This document shows, piece by piece, positions 10,429 through 20,869 of a stretch of DNA of 64,000 nt. Under the pieces are notes generated by a model. That model did not search any database. It saw nothing but the letters and a program-made list of their open reading frames with translations, and had not been told where the DNA came from. A program made the position numbers and the translations under genes. The first letter of the stretch is position 1. Each line of letters begins with the position of its first letter. The DNA is from Trichobilharzia szidati (lineage: Eukaryota > Platyhelminthes > Trematoda > Strigeidida > Schistosomatidae), in contig OX235271.1 in the NCBI GenBank assembly GCA_944472155.2, positions 39,916,633 to 39,980,632 on the forward strand. Reading direction: 5' to 3'.

Positions 10429-10765
10429 TGTGGTGAGAGCTGTCTACTAGCCAAAATTGGTAGACATTAATCTACGTCAATGTTTACGTTCTCATTATTG
10501 GACATGAGAAAATATGAACAAAGATTGATTGAAAACCGACCACAGCAGACTTTGCGTAGGCGGACACAGTTAACATATAGATAATCCGACATTCAAGAAA
10601 CAGTCACAAAGAGATGAAAGATTAACTTTAAGTGAGAAACAACCAATCAGAAGACTGTGTTTGTTTGCTTAGCTAAACTATAACAGTGTACATGAAAATA
10701 TATAAATATGCTTTGATTTCCTTATTAAAGGATCTGTTACCTGACCCTTGCCTTCTGTTGTTACA
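10429..10765 (+). mobile_element. Solo LTR (gypsy family) inside a PLE
   Basis: This is the reverse complement of the family LTR. It begins TGTGGTGAGAG and ends GTTACA, with the polyadenylation-like TTATTAAAGG region near the end. It is flanked by GCTG on both sides (10425-10428 and 10766-10769), a perfect 4-bp target duplication. Length 337 bp. It interrupts the last codons of the PLE endonuclease. It is more diverged from the full element than the 7264 copy. Confidence 0.9.
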
Positions 10766-10799
10766 GCTGTAGTAAGACTCTCCATATTGGTAACTGGCT

Positions 10800-12606
10800 T
10801 CATAACGACAAGTGATTACATCATCGTTTAGCAAATGTTAACATCGATTTCTTTTCACTCTTGCTCAATGATATCATTACGAATTAAACTTCATGTCTCA
10901 GATATCTGATATCAAATTAAATGAGCCTAACTCACAGAAGTTTATCATTTCTCATTTGTTTATTAACAACCTTTCACGGTCCACACGTATTCTTGCAATT
11001 TCTGTACCTCAATGCCTTCTTGCTACCCTACACTCCCACCAGTCTGTTTTTCATGAAACTTCCGTCACAATATATCCATAAACCCAACAAAATTTTATGT
11101 TATATTAACTAAAGATTCTGATTCATCCATATATCATGGTTACTCTGAATTATTTTCCCACCTTTTTGGTTTCCAATATTCTAAAGTATGTTGAAATTGC
11201 AATAAAACGACTAAATTTCAGTTTTCAGTTTGTACGCAGTTGAAAAGATACTAACGAAATAAAGTGGATCCATTTTACCTTGCTCCATCTTTTGTCATTG
11301 GTTTCCTTTAAAATGACACCATTCATGTCGAAAATCCTGACAATGGGTCGAATAAAATAGGAGAATCAGGAATTCGAATGCACAACATTCACACCGTACC
11401 CGTAAAAGCTACGAGGATTGTCAACGGGATCATTTATTTACACCTCGATTCACAAATACAGAAAAATTACGTCTACCGTACAGTAGAACCTTAATTTGTA
11501 TATGTCTTCAGTAGTGTGCTGTTTTTTCTTCGGTATTGTCCTTCTTCCTCTGCATGTCACGTTTTCCACGTTGTTTCTCAAGCATCCTTCATCAAATCCA
11601 TCCCTCTGCCATTCGATATCCTTGACGATGATTTATATATTTAAGTATATCAGCATCCCTACACTACTGATAATTCATTTCAGTAGCACACACCACAATA
11701 CCACTTTATATTTTTCAGTATCACACGGGGAAATTACAAATAGGCCCCGATGATTGGAAAACCTAATGAAGATTTCAACGGAATTTATGACACTTAAGTG
11801 CACCTACATCTTAAAATATATTGATCCAAGTATCTTTTCTGCTGGTATGCTGTCAGAGTGAAGTGTTTACTGGTTTCTGGATTTCACATTTGTAGGGATT
11901 TCATTAATTACTGCGAAGACGTCAAAATCAATGACATCACTATTTATTACAAATGATCAGTACACAGTTGCTTCTTTTTTCTCAATCCGCTAACAAATCA
12001 TACGATTCATCTTGATTCAGAGGGAAAATTCTATTGGTTCCATCAGACAAATTTCGTTATCTCCATTCCTACTAAGCATAAATAATCAAGTGAGAAATTA
12101 TTCATGGGGACGATGATCTATCTGAAACAATTCAAGCGCTTGATCATTCTATTACTAGTGGATTTCCCAGTAGGAGACAGTCTCCTACATTAATGTGTAA
12201 CCAAGTAATAAAACTTGTCTAACCACAAGATATGAAGATACAGGTTTTTCAGAGTTGCAGATAGACATACTAATTTTGTTTATGAGGTTTCGCGAAACCT
12301 CACAAGGACAATAATGATAAGACTTTACACATTGTAGATTAAGTCTCAGCATTCAGTTGTCATTTGTCGAAATAAAGACTATTCGAGCTTAAATGATTAA
12401 TTAGCGAAGATAGTCTGTCTATATTGGTATGTGCTCACATGGTGTCTGCTTTTCAATGAGATCTGATATCTTTGCTATATGTATATTGATCGTTATTACT
12501 TTGTCACTGACAATTTGTTTATTCTGTCCATTAACTAAATAAACAATTTATCACCTAATATCAGTAAAAAATTTGAGCATTGTATATAATTTATTATTAT
12601 AGTAGT
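10800..12606. other. Long intergenic stretch
   Basis: AT-rich sequence with no recognisable gene or repeat. A hydrophobic 85-codon frame at 11496-11753 has no family features and is treated as chance. Confidence 0.45.
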
Positions 12607-13045
12607 TTCTTTTAATTCCTAGAGGAACATAGGGCTTCAGCCGTGCGGCTCCATTGCGTTCGGTTCTCTGCTAGAGTTTTCACCTGACTCCAAGTCTGCC
12701 TACACGTTTTCATCAACTCTTCACATGACCTCCTCCAAGTCACCACTGCACTGACGACCAACTCGCCGCTTCCATTCCGGGTTCCATTCGAGGGCTTGTC
12801 GAGTGATGTCACTCGATGGCTTCCTTATAGTATGGCCAATCCATCTCCATTTCTTCCTGCCTATTTCTTTCACTGATATAAGAATAAAACTTGGGCACTG
12901 TGGTAGAGTGTAATTCCATTATGGTATTTCTTTCACAATCGGATCCTGCTGAGTTGGTTCGGTCATTTCCAGAGATCTCTGTTGCTGATCTGTTCTGGCC
13001 GGCCATCTGATCTTGGGTATTGAGCGAAGACAACTGTTAATGAGG
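12607..13045 (-). pseudogene. RTE LINE 3' end
   Basis: The minus strand encodes the C-terminus of an RTE-type LINE. Going downstream, it has GQNRSATEISGN, then RQEEMEMDWPY, then GSGELVV, TWRRSCEELMKTC and ENRTQWSRTAEALCS, and the 3' tail around CCCTATGTTCC ends in ATAATAATAA (12597-12606). It is co-linear with the plus-strand copy at 53450-53790. A short element (12873-12924) is inserted with an 11-bp target duplication. Confidence 0.85.
12873..12924 (-). mobile_element. 52-bp insertion with 11-bp target duplication
   Basis: Comparison with the uninterrupted RTE copy at 53500-53525 shows exactly 52 extra bases, bounded by TATTTCTTTCA at 12862-12872 and 12925-12935. The insert has no terminal inverted repeats. 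Its core, ACCACAGTGCCCAAGTTTTA on the minus strand, recurs at 62790-62811 (plus) and 55900-55920 (minus). See the longer relatives at 62733-62816 and 55890-56035. The variable 5' length and fixed 3' end fit 5'-truncated target-primed retroposition. Confidence 0.8.
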
Positions 13046-13100
13046 GTCTGCAGTTTGTTTGAGATGCTCTTTAGTATGAAAATTATTGTTATTATTATTG

Positions 13101-13661
13101 GTACTGCGTCTACATTCCACTTTATTTACATTTAGAGGGGTTCTTTACCGTCAAACACAAGGCTTTGCTATGGGATCACCAGTGTCTCCTCTGGTTCCAG
13201 TCGCCAATGTGTTTATGCACTCATTGGAAACAAACGCAATTATGAGATGTTCTAGTCCTCCAAAAATGTGGTTAACATACGTGAATGATACCTTTGTCAT
13301 AATCAGACGCAGCATATTCAGTGAACGTTTTCATTTAATAAACAAAATGTCAGGACTCATTACGTTTTCTAAAGAGATTGGATCCAACAAAAATGATTTG
13401 GCTTTTCTGCACTGTTTAGTAAAAGGAGATCCAGATAGTCAACTTAAAAGAAACAGTTTGAGAAAGCCAAATTATCAGGACAGATACCTAGACTACTATT
13501 CGTCACATCCCTTTACTACCAAAGTAACTGTGGCCAAGAATCTGATTCACAGAGCCAAACGTCCAGTTACTTAGGAGGAGGAGGGGGGGAGATCAGCAGG
13601 AAACTAAAATCGGTTCAGCCAACTCTTAAATCAAATAATTATCCCAAAGACCTTATAAAAA
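13101..13661 (+). pseudogene. PLE RT fragment, copy B, 5' part
   Basis: Duplicate of 1-520. An open frame 13086-13574 covers it and extends further 5' than copy A can show, with LRLHSTLFTF before the FAMGSPVSPLV motif. The YVNDTFV box again has Asn for the first catalytic Asp. The element starts at about 13101 directly after an (ATT)n run. It is interrupted after 13661 by another PLE. Confidence 0.9.
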
Positions 13662-13690
13662 TTAAAAATATTAGTCCCTTTGATAAATTT

Positions 13691-13730
13691 GAATAAAGCA
13701 TTTAGAAGACAAATTTCGCGAGATGAAATC
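13691..13730 (+). repeat. Left inverted terminal repeat of the inserted PLE
   Basis: Pairs with 15083-15122 in inverted orientation with three mismatches over 40 bases. It lies 29 bases inside the left end of the insertion. Confidence 0.85.
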
Positions 13731-14106
13731 TTTTCGTGGTTTCTTTACAACCACTTTACAACTAACATGCTTAACAATAATAAACTTACCTATTCCTGTC
13801 ACTTACATCAGAGACATCATCTTAATGTGTTCAGAAAATATTAGATTCACCTTCCAAGATAAGGCATACAAACAAATCGATGGTGTTGCGATGGGGAGCC
13901 CTCTTGGACCCCTGTTAGCAGATATTTTCATGTCGAAATTGGAGAAACAAATGCAAGGTATGCTTGGAGAATTTATGCTATATGAACGTTATGTAGATGA
14001 TACTCTCATTATTGGTAATAATAGTAAATCTATTGAAAACTTTATTACCCTATTTAATCATAGTCATCCAAATATCCGAGTAACTTCCGAATCTCGAATC
14101 GAATAA
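13723..14106 (+). pseudogene. Inserted PLE: RT palm
   Basis: The frame encodes RFTFQDKAYKQIDGVAMGSP, LGPLLADIFMSKLE, then RYVDDTLII, the intact catalytic YVDD box of a PLE reverse transcriptase. It belongs to a different PLE lineage from the host element. It ends at a TAA after a frameshift; the sequel (LGFLDITMTRRDDG) is in another frame. The first ~25 codons derive from the inverted terminal repeat. Confidence 0.85.
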
Positions 14107-14400
14107 CAAACTCGGTTTCCTGGATATTACAATGACCAGGAGAGATGATGGAACGATTCAACGATCTAGTTTTCGTATACAGACATGGAGTGGACAATAT
14201 CTTCATTTGACCAGTTTTGTTCCTATCCAGTATAAACGTTCCCTAGGGAAATATTTGTTCGCAAGGGCCCGAAAAATATGCAAGAGTGACACATTGATGG
14301 ATGAGTTTCGACATATACATTCAGTTTTATTAGCTAATGGTTATCCGGAAAATCTACTTTATCACTTGTCACAGTAAAGATAGACCACATCTCGAAAAGA
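14107..14400 (+). pseudogene. Inserted PLE: RT thumb and linker
   Basis: The frame 14132-14377 continues with the region after the palm: RRDDGTIQRSSFR, YKRSLGKYLFARARKIC, then LMDEFRHIHSVLLANGYP, typical of the PLE thumb. It ends in a shifted frame at about 14375. Confidence 0.75.
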
Positions 14401-14960
14401 CAGCTTCTGTACCAAGGAAAGCTATCCTTATTAACCTACCATTCAAGGGAGACCATGATTATGCAGTTGACAGCTCAAAGACGTCGGTCAGCCATCAAAC
14501 GCACATTCTACGCTGCATCTCTTTTTCTCACTTGCCGAACATTCTCGATCCCTGTAACTACGGTTAAAGGACGAAATTCTGTTGACTCTACTTCAAACTG
14601 TATCTACAAGTTCACCTGCAGCTGCGGTGACACCTATACAGGTAGAACTAATAGAATGTTCCAATGTCGTGGTCGAAAAGAACATGTTCAAAAATGATTA
14701 CTAAATCATATAGAAAATTGCAATGCGATTAATCTGAATAGAAATCCAGCATCATCCATTGCAAAACACTTATTAATGTCAGGTCAAAAAATCAATCAAT
14801 ATTGATGACTGTTCCACAATTATTTCACATAACTCTAATTCAAGGTTATTGAAGGTGATGCAAGCCCTTTGGATTAATCACATACAGCCTAAACTGTGTG
14901 TACAAAACACAATAGACTTCAACCTTCGCCTACCATGGACTACTTGACCTATTTAAATAT
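14401..14960 (+). pseudogene. Inserted PLE: GIY-YIG endonuclease, degraded
   Basis: The frame 14455-14697 holds SNCIYKFTCSCGDTYTGRT, the endonuclease start with the Cys pair and a TYTG in place of the YIG core. A TGA follows at 14695. Further conserved pieces continue in other frames, including SIAKHLLMSG near 14757 and a C-terminal PKLCVQNTIDFNLRLPW-like ending at 14888-14945. Confidence 0.75.
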
Positions 14961-15082
14961 GATTGGTCATTAGTATGTACTTTTCTTTTCTGTATAAAAC
15001 TGAGTAATTGTCACGAACTTTATTTTATTTTATTATTGTTAACCATGTAAGTTGTAAAGCGGTTGTAAAGAAACTACGAAAT

Positions 15083-15122
15083 GATATCATCTCGCGAAAT
15101 TTGTCTTCTGAATGCCTTATTC
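15083..15122 (-). repeat. Right inverted terminal repeat of the inserted PLE
   Basis: Inverted match to 13691-13730. The plus-strand run CATCTCGCGAAATTTGTCTT marks its core. Confidence 0.85.
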
Positions 15123-15135
15123 AACTTCATAAAAA

Positions 15136-15692
15136 GATATTTAAAATGTGAAGATAAGGATGAATCGAAACCTGCTGCTAAGAATTCGGGTAGTACTGTG
15201 GAGATTTCTTACCGGAAAGAAACATCGGGTGAGATAAAGCGAATTCTTAACAATCGTGACATCAGAGTGTATTTTCGTGCAACGAACACCTTACGCTCAT
15301 CACTGGTGAAGGTTAAGGATGAAATTGAAGACGAAAACGAACAGAACTGTGTATGTCAGACCAATTGTGGCGACTGTGACGCAGAATATGTAGAAGAAAT
15401 TTCCAGACAGGCAAATATAAGAGTGAAGGAACATAAACAGTGTCTAAAGGTGGTTCCAAAGACCTTTGCAGGCCATAAGTAGCTAGGAAACAGATCAGCG
15501 AATGCACTACACTCGATAGAAACGGGACACAAGATCGACTGTGGTAGGATCAATGTTCTACAAAAAGGTTTTTGTTCGTATAAAGAAAGACTGATTGCAG
15601 GAGCCCTACATATATGGGTGAATCCTAAAAGTATGAACAGACGTGAAGGTTTGATGTTAGCTGATGCATGTCAAGTCCTGATCAGTAAATAA
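15136..15692 (+). pseudogene. PLE GIY-YIG fragment, copy B
   Basis: Continuation of the host PLE after the insertion, matching 525-1041. It retains GEIKRILNNRDIRVYFRATN, CGDCDAEYVEEISRQ (YVE instead of YVG, a further loss in the GIY-YIG core) and VVPKTFAGHK. A TAG at 15479-15481 then cuts the frame where copy A reads on. The sequence stays alignable to the TAA at 15690-15692. Confidence 0.88.
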
Positions 15693-17142
15693 AAATGGAT
15701 ATGGATCACTAATCAATCATACTTGATCTAAATTCCCGATTGGCTATATCTTCTTATGCAGAGGCTAACAAATCATTTACAAATGTTTCGCCATACACAT
15801 ATGCACACACACACACACAAACACCGTTGTATACCACATATGCATATTCATATTCAGTTATTTACGACCATGAACTTTGGTGGAACGTAATCACTACAAA
15901 TCTAATGAAAACGTACACACTGTTTACATTGTGTAAGAGAAGAAGACTAATATTTGTAAAAGTCAATCTGTACGAAGAATATTGTTTTCAATAATAATAA
16001 TGAGTAAGTATAAGAATTTATCGAAGAAAATTGTTTGCTTGAATATCATTTATTTACTGTAACGCTCATCACTGTGACATTCTTTCATATCTGACAGCCT
16101 TCGATGAAATGATTTCGATTGGATGCAGTCGACAGTCAGATTGTTCAGTAGGCAGTTGAGGTTGCAGTGAGATGTGTGATATATTTGTCATGTGATTCAT
16201 TTATCATAAGGCACTTACAGTTATTGCTGGTTTCACAAAATTTATTGTTCTGAGTTTGCCTCAGTTGTAATTTCCTACAACTTCATCTTAATAAGTTTGA
16301 ATCACATCGTAATATGCTCCTGTTCGAAACTGGTCTGATGCAATCATGAAGGAGTAAAATGAGTTTTACATTGTAAATCGTGAGACTTTCCATCATCGAA
16401 TGAATTCTGTGTGGATTGTTCAGGGAATGGATGTGGTTCAGTTTGACAGACTTTGAGAAATCTGCTCGGAGAAGTATCACTTTTGTTGAGTGAAATTGAC
16501 TGAACAGTAAATATACATGCTTTTGTAATCTTCATCATAGTGTCATTATCTAAACACATATTCTGAGTATCTTAAGAAGGTGTAAGACTCGAGTATGAAC
16601 ACACCATATTGTTGTACACACCTCTCTCCCAGTTAAGCTCCAGGAAGTCAAACAGACTGTTGAGTGTAATTCAGTGATTCTGTTAACATGAATTGGAAGA
16701 AGACAGAAATACTGGAGGAAATTAGCCAGTGATATTGAGAATACGACGATAGGTGCGGTAAGCATTTCGGTTTGGTAATTGGTCACCGAGTGCAATGCGT
16801 ATTCATGGTCAAACTGCACGCATGTCAGTCAACATGTCAACAGGAGATACAAGTCACAATCAGTTTGAAGTTATGCAGCTTGTCAGCACTTTGAAATATG
16901 CATTGAAAAATTGGTAAGAGACGAGAAAAATAATAAGACTTTCAACAGTTTAACATACAGATTAGAGTCAGTTGGATTTCTGTTAACTCGTTACGTAAAT
17001 CGTTTGGATTATTGTGTCTGTGAGTTGTAGACGTGTTCACTTGTGATCGTGATCCAGGAAGTTACATACATGAATGGTGTCAAACTGCTTGATAGAATTC
17101 TCTAAAATGTAAATAAAGAAACGGACACTGAAATTCATTTAG
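15693..17142. other. Duplicated non-coding block, copy B
   Basis: Corresponds to 1042-1310 and 2370-3472 of copy A, with a (CA)n run at 15806-15821. Minus-strand open frames in 16283-16819 are not conserved in copy A and are not called. Confidence 0.5.
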
Positions 17143-18129
17143 TTAGTTAGCTCTTCCAAGTAAAATTTTCTTTATTATAGTAATGATGATGTGCATATCA
17201 TGACTGACGCTTGGTGAAGACACAATCAATGCAAATATTCTCAGAGTATGGAGAAATCTGAACAACAAAACTAGAGTGATAAAGAAGAAGTCTTCAATAT
17301 CCAACTTTTTTGCAAATATTACGAAACAACAGTAATCTTTTTTCACCATAGCAAAACAAAACGCGATGATATGAAGTAAAGCATATGCACATTCTGGAAG
17401 CAGTGTAAATTTTGCAGAAAAAATCCGGTCTCTCAATCTCGATTGTTTACCGCTGGATATTCCTTTTCGACTACGAGTGGCATTCATCTTCATCTGTCTT
17501 TGATAATATACTCTTATCAATAGACTGGATGACAATATTGATGTGAAAGTAGGCAGTACCGTGCTTACAAGTACTCTAATATACAAAACTCTCCTTCTGT
17601 AGACAAACTGACTGCAAACTTCAACATGTGGCAATAAGCATTCAATGTTTGTCATGAATGAAACTATAGCGACGAATGAAATTTGAAGAACGATAGCTGA
17701 TTTCGAATTTAGAGTGTTTGAGTACACCGGTGAAACAAATTTCGCTAACAGAAGTCTTTCCAAACACAGCAGTGCATAGAACCAGGAGGATGTATCAGTA
17801 GATATTAACACTGAAAATGTATGAATTCTACAAAACCAGTTACCGAAGACAATGTGAACATCAACTCCAGTGAATGAGAGCCAAACATATCTGACTACGT
17901 CCAACAGGTGTATCACTACACTCGAGATTACGATGAAAAGTATCTGCAACTTTGTGGACAGCCTCAGTGAGCATTTAGGCCACTCGGTGTTTTGAAATCG
18001 CCTAGTGTATCGTTTATAACCAATTCCTGACAAATACAATATCCACAATAGACTGATACAAATGTTTACGAGAATCGCGATTATTCCGATAGTGCCAATC
18101 GTGATTCCGTATTTGTAATGCAGATCCAT
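17143..18129 (-). CDS. Orphan rhodopsin-like GPCR, copy B (328 aa)
   Basis: Paralogue of 3473-4492, open from ATG to stop in one exon. All seven hydrophobic segments, the TM3 Cys, the extracellular-loop Cys and the LER motif are kept. Relative to copy A it lacks 11 residues between TM1 and TM2 (an in-frame 33-base difference after a short diverged run) and has scattered conservative replacements such as Val for Ile or Leu. No stop or frameshift separates the two genes, while every PLE around them is broken. That suggests selection, although a recent duplication would give the same picture. Its 5' flank with the TATA-like site is also shared. Role: presumably a membrane receptor; ligand unknown. 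Confidence 0.8.
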   Translation of the reverse strand: MDLHYKYGITIGTIGIIAILVNICISLLWILYLSGIGYKRYTRRFQNTEWPKCSLRLSTKLQILFIVISSVVIHLLDVVRYVWLSFTGVDVHIVFGNWFCRIHTFSVLISTDTSSWFYALLCLERLLLAKFVSPVYSNTLNSKSAIVLQISFVAIVSFMTNIECLLPHVEVCSQFVYRRRVLYIRVLVSTVLPTFTSILSSSLLIRVYYQRQMKMNATRSRKGISSGKQSRLRDRIFSAKFTLLPECAYALLHIIAFCFAMVKKDYCCFVIFAKKLDIEDFFFITLVLLFRFLHTLRIFALIVSSPSVSHDMHIIITIIKKILLGRAN

Positions 18130-18187
18130 CGCTCGGTTTTTGAATGGAGAGGAGAACTTGAATACTTTCCAAAAATCTGTCTGAATT

Positions 18188-18199
18188 TGATTATATATT
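18188..18199 (-). promoter_or_regulatory. Candidate TATA box of GPCR copy B
   Basis: Same AAATATATAATC stretch as at 4562-4573, 60-70 bases before the ATG on the minus strand. Confidence 0.3.
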
Positions 18200-18479
18200 T
18201 CTCACTCACGCCTCGTAAATACATGGTTGCTCCAATGCATAGGATTCAACTAGTTAGAATTTCAGCTTTTTATAAATACCACTCATAATGATAGATAATT
18301 ATACTCTGCATATATTCGAATGTTTTTTAATTAGTCGTGGTAATTTCAAATATCGAACAAACTAGCAATTGTTTTCACACAGAAATTTTCATGTTTGATT
18401 TCCATGAACAAACTCACTCATTTCGCTTATTCATACTACTAATTTGGACAGCTTCAGTGATATGAATTCAAGCTTAGAT

Positions 18480-19262
18480 ATTATCAGTAGCAACCCACAT
18501 GGAACGGCCAACTGACAAGCTTCTACAGCTGGGTACCATTCAGTCGAAATGGAAACCCAATTATATCCTTTGCTACTCGCGTCCGACACATCTTCCCCTC
18601 TGATACCCTGGAAGAAGAACTACACTTCATGAGAGAAATATTCATACGAAACGGATATCTTCCAAGATTCACAGACGAAATCATCAAACAGAAAATCGAA
18701 AATCAAGAGACGCCATCCTTGCCAGATAATATACTATATATTAACCTCGACTTCAAACGTGACCTATTCAGTGATGTCATTAAAAGAGGAGAATTTCACC
18801 TTCTTCAAAAAGAGTTTTTTTCGTGGATACACTGAGAGTAGTGTTCTCCAGTTGCCCGCTGATCTTCAGAAGTCCAAATGACAAGATCTCGCAGCTGAAC
18901 ACTTCTATATATGTATCAGTATATATCAGTTCACGTGTTGTTGTGGAGTCAGGTACATCGGTCATTCGACGCGCATCCTGTCAAAGAGGGGTAAAGAACA
19001 CTATGCAGCGTGGTTGAAGAAAGGAAGTAGTTACTGTGTAAGGAGTGCAATAGCCGAACATCTCGATACCACTAGTCATTCCATCTCAACAAACACCTAC
19101 TCCTTCGAAGAATTCTACAAAGTGAAGAACAGCCTGCCAAAGACAATACGTTTCCGTCTTCTTTGCATTCCAGAAGTCTAGTCATTCAGTTTGAAGAACC
19201 AGAACTATGCATACAGAAGGAAATTATTCGACCACTTCCACTATCATGGTACCAAATCTGTT
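18480..19262 (+). pseudogene. Second-lineage PLE remnant, copy B
   Basis: Matches 4930-5676. The frame 18629-18835 keeps MREIFIRNGYLPRFTDE and the following linker. The GIY-YIG part is again in another frame (CCGVRYIGHSTR region, 18930-18985). Copy B has lost a base near 19181, breaking the C-terminal helix that is still open in copy A. Confidence 0.85.
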
Positions 19263-19390
19263 GATTTGACTTAACTTTTGCTTGTATGCTTATTTTTCCA
19301 GCTACTCAAAACTCTTAGGGGATTCCGTGTGTTATTTTGTTTCCATGTACACACTGAGCACAAATCTTTCATCAGACTATTCATGTTTTT

Positions 19391-19556
19391 TCTTTGATTA
19401 TAGCTTGATTCCACACGGTATTTTCGGTACAATTATGGAACTTTCAGTATGTGATATCGGTGGCCCGAATTTCGGAGGGCAACCATTGATATCAGGTGTG
19501 CGTTGGTGGGAGATCGAAATCAGGGCCATGTGCATGGTCGGCCAGCCTTCTAACTG
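19391..19556 (-). mobile_element. tRNA-derived SINE, second tail type (copy B)
   Basis: Duplicate of 5803-5967 with minor changes. The relative at 47583-47772 shows the undecayed tRNA-like head. Confidence 0.65.
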
Positions 19557-20726
19557 TTCCTAACTGATCGTTTGTAACAACTCATCACTTTTGTCACTAC
19601 CCTCTTATATCAACATCCAATTCCTCTAAACATCTTTTGTATTACATAACTCCACCAAATCTTACTGATTACATTTTCGTTTGTCAAATTTAGTGTACAC
19701 ACAAATACAAAACAACCATATATATTTGCGATTGTACGACTGAGAAAATGAATTCACCGAAAAGAGACTCTTCACTGAACTACTGGTCTTCTGTCTATGA
19801 ATAACATTTCTGTCATGTAACGCCATAAATCTGAAGACATGTGGAATATACAAAGCGAATCACGGTGATTATTGTTGCAGGAAGTCAACAGTAGTTAGAA
19901 TAGTGGTGAATCATTGATATTTCCAGGTGGAATACGGATTCATTTCACTGTTTCAAATATTAGGCTATCTGTGAATAAATCCATTATGTGTTGACGAAAC
20001 AAATAATGTGAGTGTACCTGTGAAAGACAACTTTGAAATTGTCTCATAATCACTGAAAATCATAATTCCATTAGGAGTTAGAAGTAGATTCCAAGTGTTA
20101 AATATTCCCACTGCTAAAATTGAGACAACACATATAAGCAGACAAAACTGTTTTCTATTAGATCTTCGTCAAGCTATATTTAGATATGCACAACTTTGAA
20201 AGTATGTAATGTTGACCGATAGCAGTGAATGGGTAATAATTACTGAATGTTGTTTAGACAACAGAAATAAAATGTATTAAGAAGAAAACATCGATGAGAC
20301 TCGAGAACAGAGCTTACTGGGACGGACTCACTGTCGGTGTATAAATTTGTATACCATATTTTAAATGCTTTATTTTCACATCATCTGCAAATCGGTCGAA
20401 TATCATAACATTCGATAGCTTGTTGGGTTCCGCACAGTATTACCAATGTTCTTCTCACAGTTCTGTTCTCTGATTGCTTGTTCCAGTATCCGAAACATGG
20501 AAACATAGAATGAAATTAAAAACAGTTATCAGAATAATACTACAGGATTGTTAATGACAATTCCCTTTTTGGTACAAGTAGCGACGGTGGATCACAAACA
20601 TATAAGACATTGTGAAGTAATGTTGATAATGTTAGTAGTTAAGATTATCAGTCAATTATATCGGACAATATTAAAAACAATTTCAGGAATAATATTACAG
20701 GATTTCTGAGGACAGTTGTTTTATGG
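19557..20726. other. Duplicated non-coding block, copy B
   Basis: Corresponds to 5970-7175 of copy A. It includes the dispersed repeat at about 19690-19810 and a deletion relative to A near 20260. No gene recognised. Confidence 0.5.
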
Positions 20727-20859
20727 TATGTTAACTGTATCCGCCTACGTAAGTCTGCTGTCCATCTTTGACCTAGTTTTCACATGACTAATATTTGAGA
20801 CATAAACATTGACGTTAATTACTGTCTACCGATTTGGCTAGCAACCATCTCTCACCACA
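20727..20859 (-). repeat. Truncated 3' LTR of the gypsy element
   Basis: Only the first 133 bases of the LTR (in element sense, starting TGTGGTGAGAG at 20859) remain. The break at 20727 joins a TATG in the LTR to ttatggtat of the duplicon flank, a short microhomology, so a deletion removed the LTR end and about 90 bases of flank. Confidence 0.88.
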
Positions 20860-20869
20860 CTCGTCCCCT
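20860..20869 (-). other. Polypurine tract
   Basis: AGGGGACGAG on the minus strand lies directly before the 3' LTR and overlaps the integrase stop codon. This is the expected site of plus-strand primer formation. Confidence 0.7.

Larger units (their letters stand above)
13662..15128 (+). mobile_element. PLE inserted inside another PLE, with terminal inverted repeats
   Basis: Copy A gives the empty site (520-530), so the insertion can be bounded: ATAAAAA at 13655-13661 and again at 15129-15135 is a likely 7-bp target duplication. Near the ends 13691-13730 and 15083-15122 are inverted repeats of each other, about 37 of 40 bases matching, containing TTCGCGAGATGA. Between them lie PLE coding remnants (RT, linker, GIY-YIG). 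Penelope elements are known for terminal repeats in direct or inverted arrangement. At 1467 bp it is a 5'-truncated copy. Confidence 0.88.
13139..20726. repeat. Segmental duplication, copy B
   Basis: Second copy of the unit at 1-7175. Differences from A are a PLE inserted at 13662-15128, absence of the ~1.06 kb A-only segment, an in-frame 33-base deletion in the GPCR gene, a ~90-base loss near 20260, and a right end that runs straight into a truncated gypsy LTR at 20727. Confidence 0.95.

Noticed and set aside
11496..11753. 85-codon hydrophobic frame
   Set aside because: T-rich DNA gives chance hydrophobic frames; no motif, no splice or poly(A) context.
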